From Streptomyces sp. R21 (GTDB lineage: Bacteria > Actinomycetota > Actinomycetes > Streptomycetales > Streptomycetaceae): a stretch of DNA of 64,000 nt. Numbering within the stretch: the stretch's first letter is position 1; every line of letters starts with the position of its first letter. The position numbers were made by a program, and so were the translations under genes. The DNA lies in NCBI RefSeq assembly GCF_041051975.1, contig NZ_CP163435.1, positions 4,588,001 through 4,652,000 of the forward strand, written 5' to 3'. Below the pieces are notes generated by a model. That model had not been told where the DNA came from and searched no databases. It saw nothing but the letters and a program-made list of their open reading frames with translations. Of the stretch, positions 42,671 through 62,100 are shown piece after piece.

Positions 42671-42883
42671 TCAGCCGGCCAGCGCGGCGACCACCGAACG
42701 CGGGCGCATGTCGGTCCAGTTCGCCTCGATGAATTCCATGCACTCCTGCTTTCCGCTTTCTTCCTTGACGAGCTCCCAGCCCGCCGGCTGCTCGATCCGG
42801 GCCGGCCAAAGGGAGTGCTGACCCTCGTCGTTGACCAGCACGACGTAGCTGCCGCTGGAGTCCTCGAACGGGTTGGTCGCCAT
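42671..42883 (-). CDS. MbtH-like NRPS chaperone
   Basis: A 70-aa protein that binds NRPS adenylation domains and supports their folding or activity. It shows the family pattern N-P-F-E-D, then Y-V-V-L-V-N-D-E-G-Q-H-S-L-W-P, P-A-G-W and W-T-D-M-R-P-R-S. ATG at 42883 was preferred to GTG 42892 because GAGG lies eight bases before it. It is the only MbtH gene seen here and probably serves both assembly lines. It lies 38 bp downstream of the 99-aa unknown, on the same strand. Confidence 0.97.
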   Translation of the reverse strand: MATNPFEDSSGSYVVLVNDEGQHSLWPARIEQPAGWELVKEESGKQECMEFIEANWTDMRPRSVVAALAG

Positions 42884-42921
42884 GATGTCCACCTCTGCGA
42901 AGTCGGGTTGTGGAAAAAACG

Positions 42922-43221
42922 CTAGAGCCGGACGGCCGGACGGCCGGGCAGCGTGCCAGGCAGTTGGGCGGCAACCGGGCTCCGGTGAGCGCGGGTGACC
43001 GCGATCCCGGTGGCGACCGTGGCCGCGCGGACGGCGGCGAGCGCGTCGCGCAGCAGCTCGGTGCGCTCCTGGGGCAGCTCCGCGAGCTGCGGCCGGCCTG
43101 CCCTGAACAGCGTCAACGCGGCTTCCAGTACGGCGACCTGAGCCTCACCGAGTGCTTCGTTTCGGTCGATGTGCTCGCGCGCCCGGTCCAGCACGTTCTC
43201 CAGCGTGTCCGTGTCCGCCAT
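42922..43221 (-). CDS. Hypothetical 99-aa helical protein upstream of MbtH
   Basis: Unrecognised. It starts M-A-D-T-D-T-L-E-N-V-L-D-R-A-R-E-H, is predicted almost all-helical through residue 75 with a heptad-like Leu/Ala pattern, and ends in a Pro/Arg-rich tail. No Cys, signal or membrane segment is present. It is the first gene of a two-gene unit with MbtH, divergent from the glutamate mutase operon. A regulatory or NRPS-accessory role is only positional inference. Confidence 0.6.
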   Translation of the reverse strand: MADTDTLENVLDRAREHIDRNEALGEAQVAVLEAALTLFRAGRPQLAELPQERTELLRDALAAVRAATVATGIAVTRAHRSPVAAQLPGTLPGRPAVRL

Positions 43222-43246
43222 GGCGTGACTCCTCGGTCGGTCGTGG

Positions 43247-43276
43247 GTTCCTGCACCCCACGGTCGTGGGTTCCCG
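43247..43276 (+). promoter_or_regulatory. SARP-like box pair upstream of the glutamate mutase/NRPS operon
   Basis: GTTCCTG at 43247 and GTTCCCG at 43270 sit in a longer near-repeat (GGTCGTGGGTTCC-YGCAC) with a 23-bp period, equal to an 11+12 step. TATTCG, a possible -10, follows six bases after the second box. The orientation is toward the mutase S gene at 43480. Confidence 0.6.
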
Positions 43277-43479
43277 CACCACTATTCGCGGCCGGGGACC
43301 GGCCCGGCGGCAGACAACGCACAACTGCTGCCTACCTGCCTGCCGGTTGCCGCCGGGGACGCCGGAAACGGCTCCGGCGCGAATCTACGGTGATGTCCGA
43401 AAGGAAGTTCCGGCCCGCCAGAAACACGGACCGGAAACTCCTTCTCCCCTGTCATCCGATGATGTGGACGAAGCGAACA

Positions 43480-43953
43480 ATGAAGCCTGTGGAATGGGCG
43501 GCTCGCCCTCGATCCGGGCCGCTGGACGTCGTCGTTACCGGACTGCCGTCCGATGCGCACACCTGGAACCTCGTATTCATCCAGTTGCTGCTCGAAGACC
43601 TCGGGCACAACGTCGTCAACCTGGGACCCTGCGTTCCCCAGGACGAAATCGTCGAGTCCTGCTGCAAGTTCGAGCCCGATCTGCTGGTCGTCAGCAGCGT
43701 CAACGGGCACGGCTTCAACGACGCCCGGCCGCTCATCGAGGCCGTACGGTCGCGCTGGGAGCTGGCGGGCCTGCCCGCCGTCATCGGCGGCAAGCTCGGG
43801 GTGTCCGGCGGCGGCCGGGACGAGCAGGCCGCGGAACTCATGCGGGCCGGCTTCGACGCGGTGTTCCAGGACGGCGTCGACTTCGCCGCCTTCGAGTCCT
43901 TCGTCGGCTCCCTGCCCCGGGCACGCGCCCTGGCCGAGGGGGTGGCACGATGA
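43480..43953 (+). CDS. Glutamate mutase (methylaspartate mutase) small B12-binding subunit
   Basis: Cobalamin-binding subunit of 157 aa that with the next protein converts L-glutamate to (2S,3S)-3-methylaspartate. The Rossmann-like B12 fold is clear: T-G-L-P-S-D-A-H-T-W-N with D25 and the cobalt-binding H27, then V-V-S-S-V-N-G-H-G and V-I-G-G-K-L-G-V. The classical D-x-H-x-x-G pattern has Asn in place of Gly (N30). ATG at 43480 (M-K-P-V-E-W) fits the family start; a longer in-frame extension reaches back to ATG 43458 or 43461 but has no better ribosome site. Its stop overlaps the large-subunit start by 4 bp, as expected for a fixed-ratio complex. Confidence 0.9.
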   Translation: MKPVEWAARPRSGPLDVVVTGLPSDAHTWNLVFIQLLLEDLGHNVVNLGPCVPQDEIVESCCKFEPDLLVVSSVNGHGFNDARPLIEAVRSRWELAGLPAVIGGKLGVSGGGRDEQAAELMRAGFDAVFQDGVDFAAFESFVGSLPRARALAEGVAR

Positions 43954-45383
43954 CCGCCCCGGTCCAGGTGCCCCGCGCGGCCGAGCGGACCACGGTGCAC
44001 CGCCGCCCGCTGTCCTTCGGCCGGTTCGTCGCCGAGGCGCAGGCCCGCGGAGCGCTCGTGGTGCAGCCGCGGATGGGATTCTCCGACCCCTCGCTGATGC
44101 GGGCGGGCCTGCTGGCCACCAAGAACGCCGCGGACCCGGTCGTAGGGACCGTCACCATCGACAGCTACACCAGGGTCGGTGACGAACCCTCAGCCGTGCG
44201 TGCGCTGCACGAGGGCGTCCTGCTCAACGGGTTCCCGATCACCTCCTACAGCCCGCACACCGCGAGCTGGGTCCTCGACGGAGTCCGCGACGCCGGGTTC
44301 CCGGTGCAGGTGCGGCACGGCTCGGCGCGCCCCCAGGGCATCGTCGCCGCGCTCGCCCTGCTCGGCCTCGACGCCACCGAGGGCGGCCCGGTCTCGTACT
44401 GCCTGCCGTACGGACGCACCCCGCTGCTGGACTCCGTGCGCAACTGGCAGGAGAGCTGCGAGGCCCTGGCCGCGCTGCGCGCCCACGGCACGGAACCGCA
44501 CCTGGAGACGTTCGGCGGCTGCATGCTCGGCCAGCTGTGCCCGCCGGGACTGCTGGTGGCGCTCAGCGCGCTGGAGGCACTGTTCTTCCACCGGGCTGGC
44601 CTGCGCAGCATCTCGCTCAGCTACGCGCAGCAGACCAGCGCCGAGCAGGACCGCGAGGCCGTGCACGCGCTGCGGCGGCTGGCCGGCGACCTGCTGCCGG
44701 ACACCGACTGGCACATCGTCCTCTACACCTACATGGGCCTCTACCCGAGGACCCGCGAAGGCGCCCTGGACCTCCTCGAACGCTCCGCGGAGCTGGCCGT
44801 GGACACCGGCGCGGCCCGGCTGATCGTGAAGACGACCGCCGAGTCGCACCGCATCCCGACGGTCGCGGAGAACGTCGAGGCCCTGCGCACCGCCTCCCGG
44901 GCAGCCGCCCTGCACCGCGCGGACCTCACCCGGCGCGGAACGGCACCCCTCACGGGGGCCGGACCCGCCCGGCTCGCGGCCCTCGCCGACGTCTCCGACA
45001 ACCCTGTCTACGCCGAGGCCCGCGCCCTCGTCGAGGCCGTACTCGCCCTCGACCCGGACATCGGCCAGGCCCTGCTGAAGGCGTTCGCGCGCGGACTGCT
45101 CGACGTCCCCTACTGCCTGCACCCCGACAACGCGGGCCGCACCCGCAGCCGTATCGACCGGTCCGGCCGGCTCGTCTGGTCGGAGATCGGGGCGATGCCC
45201 ATCGGCCATGTCACGCGGCGCGGCGGGCGGCTGACCGCCTCGGGCCTGTACGACGCGCTGTCGTTCGTGCAGCGCCGCCACGACCGCGCTCTCGCCTCTC
45301 CCACCACCATCCGAGCCACCCTTCCCCCGGCATCCCGGCGTCCGTCGGACTCACGGCAGCACACCCAGGAGGTAGCACCATGA
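43950..45383 (+). CDS. Glutamate mutase (methylaspartate mutase) large catalytic subunit
   Basis: TIM-barrel subunit of 477 aa that carries out the adenosylcobalamin radical rearrangement of glutamate to 3-methylaspartate. Recognisable stretches are V-V-Q-P-R-M-G-F-S-D near 30, L-N-G-F-P-I-T-S-Y near 92, V-R-H-G-S-A-R-P near 120, and E-T-F-G-G-C-M-L-G-Q-L-C-P-P near 188. Length and layout match family members of NRPS clusters. Both ends overlap neighbours by 4 bp (ATGA). 3-Methylaspartate is a known building block of lipopeptides such as friulimicin, but here it may be processed further. Confidence 0.93.
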   Translation: MTAPVQVPRAAERTTVHRRPLSFGRFVAEAQARGALVVQPRMGFSDPSLMRAGLLATKNAADPVVGTVTIDSYTRVGDEPSAVRALHEGVLLNGFPITSYSPHTASWVLDGVRDAGFPVQVRHGSARPQGIVAALALLGLDATEGGPVSYCLPYGRTPLLDSVRNWQESCEALAALRAHGTEPHLETFGGCMLGQLCPPGLLVALSALEALFFHRAGLRSISLSYAQQTSAEQDREAVHALRRLAGDLLPDTDWHIVLYTYMGLYPRTREGALDLLERSAELAVDTGAARLIVKTTAESHRIPTVAENVEALRTASRAAALHRADLTRRGTAPLTGAGPARLAALADVSDNPVYAEARALVEAVLALDPDIGQALLKAFARGLLDVPYCLHPDNAGRTRSRIDRSGRLVWSEIGAMPIGHVTRRGGRLTASGLYDALSFVQRRHDRALASPTTIRATLPPASRRPSDSRQHTQEVAP

Positions 45384-46396
45384 CCAGCACGTCCGCCGGA
45401 CTCGACGGCCGCACCCCGCCCTCGTTCCCGTCCTCCCCCGACCAGCACCTGCTGAGCGAGAGCACGCGCGCCACCCTGCGGGTGCAGAGCCGCATGCTGG
45501 CCGCGACCCGCGCGTTCCTGACCGGGCAGGGCTTCCAGGAGCTGCTGCCGCCGGTCATCGGGCCGGTCACGGACCCGGGCATCCGCGGCTCCAAGCAGGT
45601 CGACATCGACTTCTACGGCCACAAGTACAAGCTGATGACCAGCGCGATCCTCTACAAGCAGGCCTCCCTGCTGGCCTTCGACAAGATCTTCTACATCGCG
45701 CCGAACGTCCGCCTGGAGCCCCTGGAGACGGCCGTCACGCACCGCCATCTCGCCGAGTTCCACCAGATCGACGTCGAGATACGCGACGCCCGCCGCGAGG
45801 ACGCGATGGAGCTCGCCGAGCAGCTGGTGGCGTACGTCGTCGACGAGGTGGTCCGGGAGATGCCGGGCGAGCTGGAGCTGCTCGGCCGCGACCGCGACGC
45901 CTTCCGCGAGGTGGTCCAGGGCGCGTTCGCCCGCACCACCCACAAGGAGGCCACCGCCGACCTGATCGCGCTCGGCCACCCGCAGGACCCCGGCGCCGAG
46001 ATCGACTGGCAGGGCGAGGAGATCATCTCCGCCAAGTCCAGCCACGCGTTCTTCGTCACCGACTACCCGAAGGGCTCGCGCGGTTTCTACGACCGCGAGG
46101 ACCCCGGGCAGCCGGGTGTACTGCGGAACTTCGACCTGATCGCCCCCGAGGGCTACGGCGAGCTGGCCAGCGGCAGCGAGCGCGAGCACGACTACGCGGC
46201 GCTGGTGACCCGGATGCGCGAGACCGGCGAGAACCCCGCCAAGTACGGCTGGTACCTGGACCTGGCCCGCCGTGGCATCCCCGCCAGCTCCGGCTTCGGC
46301 ATCGGCCTGGAGCGCTTCACCCGCTACGTCACCGGCCGCACCGCCGCCTGGGAGGCCAGCGCCTACCCGAAGCTTCCGGGAGTGGTGTCCGCGTGA
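45380..46396 (+). CDS. AsnA-like class II synthetase (AsnRS/AspRS paralogue)
   Basis: A 338-aa stand-alone class II aminoacyl-tRNA-synthetase core without an anticodon-binding domain, like archaeal-type asparagine synthetase A. Motif 2 region reads R-L-E-P-L-E-T then R-H-L-A-E-F-H-Q-I-D-V-E near residue 130. Motif 3 is G-F-G-I-G-L-E-R near 307-314 with its ATP-binding Arg. By family it adenylates the side-chain carboxylate of an aspartate-like substrate and transfers it to ammonia. 3-Methylaspartate is the attractive substrate in this context (inference), giving 3-methylasparagine or an activated ester for the next enzyme. AGGAGG precedes the ATG. Confidence 0.8.
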   Translation: MTSTSAGLDGRTPPSFPSSPDQHLLSESTRATLRVQSRMLAATRAFLTGQGFQELLPPVIGPVTDPGIRGSKQVDIDFYGHKYKLMTSAILYKQASLLAFDKIFYIAPNVRLEPLETAVTHRHLAEFHQIDVEIRDARREDAMELAEQLVAYVVDEVVREMPGELELLGRDRDAFREVVQGAFARTTHKEATADLIALGHPQDPGAEIDWQGEEIISAKSSHAFFVTDYPKGSRGFYDREDPGQPGVLRNFDLIAPEGYGELASGSEREHDYAALVTRMRETGENPAKYGWYLDLARRGIPASSGFGIGLERFTRYVTGRTAAWEASAYPKLPGVVSA

Positions 46397-47664
46397 GCAC
46401 CGTGCTGAGCGCCGCCGGCTTCCCCGAGGAACAGGTGCGCCGCCGGGCCCGGCACGGGGCGGCGGGCGCGTTCCCCGCCCTGGAGGGCTACGGAAACGGG
46501 CTGTTGGGCGCCGAGGCGGGCGTCGCGCAGGACCCGTACGACCTGTTGGAGCGGGCCCGGATCGTGCCGCCGGTGTTCATGCCGGAGCGGCTGAAGAAGC
46601 TCATCGAGCTGGCCCGCGAGCCGCTGTACACGGATGTCGAACTGGACACCGTGGTCGGCGGGTTCGCCTCCCGGCTGCCGCTGTACGTGTCCGCGTTCGG
46701 CTCCACCCAGGTCGCCAGCCGCGACCTCGGCGAGGCCGCCGGACGGCAGGCCGGGCGGCTCGGCATCCCGATGGTGATCGGCGAGAACGTGGTGCCGGTC
46801 AACGGCTACCGCGCCGGGTCCGACTCCGAGGTCTCCCCGCTGCTCGGCCGGATCGCCGCCTACACGGAGGCGGTTGACCACGGGGTCGGCGGCGTGGTCG
46901 TCCAGCAGTCCACCGAGGACGCGGACGCCGAGGTGTGGAACCTCGTCTACAGCGACCCCGTCTGCGAACCCCTGCTGGCCTCCGGCCGCCTCGCCTTCGA
47001 GCTGAAGGTCGGCCAGGGCGCCAAGCCGGGCCTCGGCGGACTGACCGTGCTGGGCCGCGAGGCCGCCGCGCGGGTCGCCGAACAGTACGCCACCGACCCG
47101 GTGTTCGGCGCCGGCAGCGACCGCGTCCTGCGGATCAGCAGCCCCGGCACGTTCACCGAGGAGATCCTGCGCCAGCAGATCCGGCTGATGCGCAACAACT
47201 TCCCGCGCGTGAAGGTGTGGGTCAAGCTCCACCCCGGACGGGACGTGGCCCTCGCCGCGGCCACCGCCTGGGCGGCCGGCGCGGACTCGGTGACCGTCGA
47301 CGGCGCCGAGGGCGGCACCGCCTGGGCGCCCAGCGGGTTCCTCGGCCAGGTCGGGCTGCCGCTCGGCGAGTGCCTGACCCGGATCGGCCGCACCGGCAAC
47401 TGCCTGCTGGCCAGCGGGCGGATCTGGGAGGGCACCCGGGCCGTCAAGGCCCTCGCCCTGGGCGCCCACGCGGTCGGCCTCGGCCGGGCCGCCCTGCTGG
47501 CCGTCGACGAGGACGCCGAGGACGGGCTCGTCCGCCTCGTCGAGAGCATCGCCCTGGAGCTGCGGCTGCTGATCAGCGCCGTCGGCAAGTACCGCGTCGA
47601 CGCGCTCGACGCCGAGGACGTCCTGCTCCCCCCGGAGGCGGCGCCGCCCGCGCGGGCCGGGTGA
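46393..47664 (+). CDS. GltB-like FMN/Fe-S flavoprotein (glutamate synthase central domain)
   Basis: A 423-aa protein corresponding to the FMN-binding synthase domain of glutamate synthase, without the glutaminase domain and without the C-terminal GXGXG domain. Motifs include L-Y-V-S-A-F-G-S-T-Q-V-A near 98, F-E-L-K-V-G-Q-G-A-K-P-G near 198, V-W-V-K-L-H-P-G-R-D near 276, S-V-T-V-D-G-A-E-G-G-T near 297 and a conserved late region with A-V-G-L-G-R-A-A. It may reduce an imine, move ammonia or oxidise a C-C or C-N bond. GTG overlaps the AsnA-like stop by 4 bp. No described pathway for this enzyme pair with glutamate mutase is known to me. Confidence 0.75.
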   Translation: MSTVLSAAGFPEEQVRRRARHGAAGAFPALEGYGNGLLGAEAGVAQDPYDLLERARIVPPVFMPERLKKLIELAREPLYTDVELDTVVGGFASRLPLYVSAFGSTQVASRDLGEAAGRQAGRLGIPMVIGENVVPVNGYRAGSDSEVSPLLGRIAAYTEAVDHGVGGVVVQQSTEDADAEVWNLVYSDPVCEPLLASGRLAFELKVGQGAKPGLGGLTVLGREAAARVAEQYATDPVFGAGSDRVLRISSPGTFTEEILRQQIRLMRNNFPRVKVWVKLHPGRDVALAAATAWAAGADSVTVDGAEGGTAWAPSGFLGQVGLPLGECLTRIGRTGNCLLASGRIWEGTRAVKALALGAHAVGLGRAALLAVDEDAEDGLVRLVESIALELRLLISAVGKYRVDALDAEDVLLPPEAAPPARAG

Positions 47665-47670
47665 CCGCCC

Positions 47671-47692
47671 GGGCCGGGTGAACTCCCGGCCC
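47671..47692 (+). other. 8-bp hairpin between the flavoprotein and NRPS genes
   Basis: GGGCCGGG (47671-47678) pairs with CCCGGCCC (47685-47692) across six bases, in the 131-bp gap before the NRPS start. It could be a weak terminator or attenuator that lowers NRPS expression relative to the precursor genes. No separate promoter was recognised in the gap. Confidence 0.5.
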
Positions 47693-47795
47693 CTCCATAC
47701 GACTTGGCAAGACCCCGCACATTCCCCGTCGTGGCTCCGTCGGTCTCCCGGCACGCCGCGAGACCAGCCAACCGAGCTTCCAAGAAGGTGTCGAG

Positions 47796-59173
<11,378 letters not shown>

Positions 59174-59177
<4 letters not shown>

Positions 59178-62100
59178 TCCCCTTGTCCTTCGCCCAGCAG
59201 CGTCTGTGGTTCATCGCGCAGATGGAGGGCCCCTCGACGACGTACAACATCCCGCTCGGCGTCCGGCTGACCGGCGAACTCGACCGCGCGGCCCTTCAGT
59301 CGGCGCTGCTCGACGTGATCGGCCGGCACGAGGCACTGCGCACGGTCTTCCCGGACCAGGACGGCACGCCGTACCAGCACATCCTGGCCGAGGAGGAGGT
59401 GGAGCTCGACCTGCCGGTGGTCCCGGCCACCGCCGAGACCCTCTCCGCCGTCCTCGCCGAGGAGTCCGCCCAGGTCTTCCACCTGGCGGTGGACCTGCCC
59501 GTACGGGCCCGGCTGATCGCGCTCGGCGAGCAGGAGCACGTGCTGCTCGTGATCATGCACCACATCGTCACCGACGGCGGCTCGACCGCACCGCTCCTCG
59601 GCGACCTCGCCACCGCGTACGGGGCCCGCGTCCAGGGACAGGCCCCCGGGTGGGAGCCGCTGCCCGTGCAGTACGCCGACTACACGCTGTGGCAGCAGGA
59701 GCTGCTCGGCGAGGCGGACGACGCGGAGAGCGCCGGAGCCCTCCAGCTCGCCTTCTGGCAAGAGACTTTGGCCGAGCTGCCGGAGGAGGCCACCCTGCCC
59801 ACCGACCGGCCGCGCCCGGCGGCCGCCTCCTACCGGGGCGCGCAGTGCATGACGCACCTGCCGGCCGACGCGCACGCCGGACTCACGCATCTGGCGAGGG
59901 AGTCGGGGGCGACCCTGTTCATGGCGGTGCAGGCGGCGGTCGCGACCGTGCTGTCCCGCTCCGGCGCCGGGCTCGACATCCCGGTGGGCTCCCCGGTGTC
60001 CGGGCGCATCGACGAGGCGCTCGACGGCCTGGTCGGCTTCTTCGTCAACACCCTCATCCTGCGCACCGACCTGAGCGGCGATCCGAGCTTCCGCGACCTG
60101 CTCGGCCGGGTCCGCAAGACGGACCTGGCCGCCTGGAACCACCAGGACCTGCCCTTCGACCGCCTCGTCGAGGTCCTCAACCCCGAGCGGTCCGCCTCCC
60201 GCCACCCCCTCTTCCAGGTCATGCTGACCCTCGGCGAGGCCGGTTCGGACGCGGTCGGCTTCCCCGGGCTCGACGCCCGCACCGAGTACAACGAGCTGCA
60301 GATCGCCAAGTTCGACCTGACCTTCGGCTTCGGCGAGCACCGCACCCGCGACGGCCGGCCGGACGGCCTCGACATCACCATCGAGTACGCCACCGACCTG
60401 TACGAGGCGCGCACGATCGACGCGCTGATGGCCCGGCTGCGGCGCCTGCTTGAGGCGGTCCTCACCTCGCCCGACACCCCGCTCTCCGTCCTCGACCTGC
60501 TCGGCGAGCACGAGCGCCGGCAGCTCCTTCAGGAGTGGGCGGGCCCCGTCACCGGCGGCCCCGAGGCGAGCCTCGCCGAGCTGTTCGCCGCGCAGGCCGC
60601 CCGCACCCCGGACGCCGTCGCCCTCGTCGACGAGTACCAGGACTTCTCGTACGGCGAGCTGGACGAGCGCACCAACCGGCTCGCCCACCACCTGGTCGAC
60701 CTCGGCATCCGGCAGGGCGACGTGGTGGCCGTGCTGATGGAGCGCTCGGCCGACCTGCTGACCGCGCTGCTCGCGATCGTGAAGGCGGGCGCCGTCTACG
60801 CGCCGCTGAACACCACCGACCCGGACACCCGGCTCGTCCAGATCCTCGGCGACACCGCGGCCCCGGTCCTGCTCACCGACGAGGCGATGTCCGACCACCC
60901 GGTGGTCGCCCAGGCCACCGCCCGGGTCGTCGTCCTCGACGGCAGCCTCACCCTCGACACGCTCCCCAGCACCGCCCCCGTGCCCGCCATCCACCCCGAC
61001 CAGCCGGTGTACGCCATGTTCACCTCGGGCTCGACGGGCGTCCCGAAGGGCGTCGCGGTCACCCACCGCAACGTCGCCGACCTGGCCGGACAGAGCAGGT
61101 ACGCGGGCGGCAACCACCGCCGGGTGCTGTTCCACTCCCCGACCGCGTTCGACGCGTCGACGTACGAGATATGGGTCCCGTGGCTCAACGGCGGCACCCT
61201 CGTCGTGGCGCCGCGCGGACACCTCGACCCGGCGGGCTACCGGCGGCTGATCGACGACCACGGGATCACCAGCCTGTGGCTGACCGCGGGCCTGTTCCGG
61301 GTGATGGCCGAGGAGGCGCCCGACGCCTTCGCCGGAGTGCGCGAGGTGTGGGCCGGCGGCGACGTCGTCCCGCCCGAGGCCGTCCGCCGTATCCATGAGC
61401 ACTGCCCGGACACCACGGTCGTCAACGGCTACGGGCCGACCGAGACCACCACCTTCGCCGCCACCCACCGCGTCCGCCGCGACGCCGAGTACGCGGGCAC
61501 GATCCCCATCGGCGAGGCCCTCGACAACCACCGCCTCTACGTCCTCGGCCCCGGCCTCCAGCTGCTGCCGCCCGGCACCCCGGGCGAGCTGTACATCGCG
61601 GGCGCGGGCCTGGCGCAGGGCTACCTCAACCGCCCCTCGCTGACCGCCGAACGCTTCGTGGCCGACCCGTACGGGATCCCCGGCGAGCGGATGTACCGCA
61701 CCGGCGACCTGGTCCGCTGGAACCACGAAGGCTCCCTCGAATACCTCGGCCGGGCCGACCAGCAGGTGAAACTGCGCGGCTTCCGCATCGAACCGGGTGA
61801 GATCGAGAGCGCGTTGACGGCTCACCTCTCCGTGGCTCAGGCCACGGTCGTCGTCCGCGAGGACCGTCCCGGCGACAAGCGCCTGGTCGGCTACCTGGTG
61901 GCGGCGCAGGGCACCAGGCTGGACACGGAGGCGGTGCACCGGGAGATCTCCGCCGCGCTGCCCGAGTACATGGTCCCCTCCGCCCTGGTCGTCCTCGACG
62001 CGATCCCGCTGACCACCAACGGCAAGATCGACCGGCGTGCGCTGCCCGCGCCCCAGCAGTCCCTGGACACCGGCGGCCGGGCGCCCCGCACCCCGGCCGA

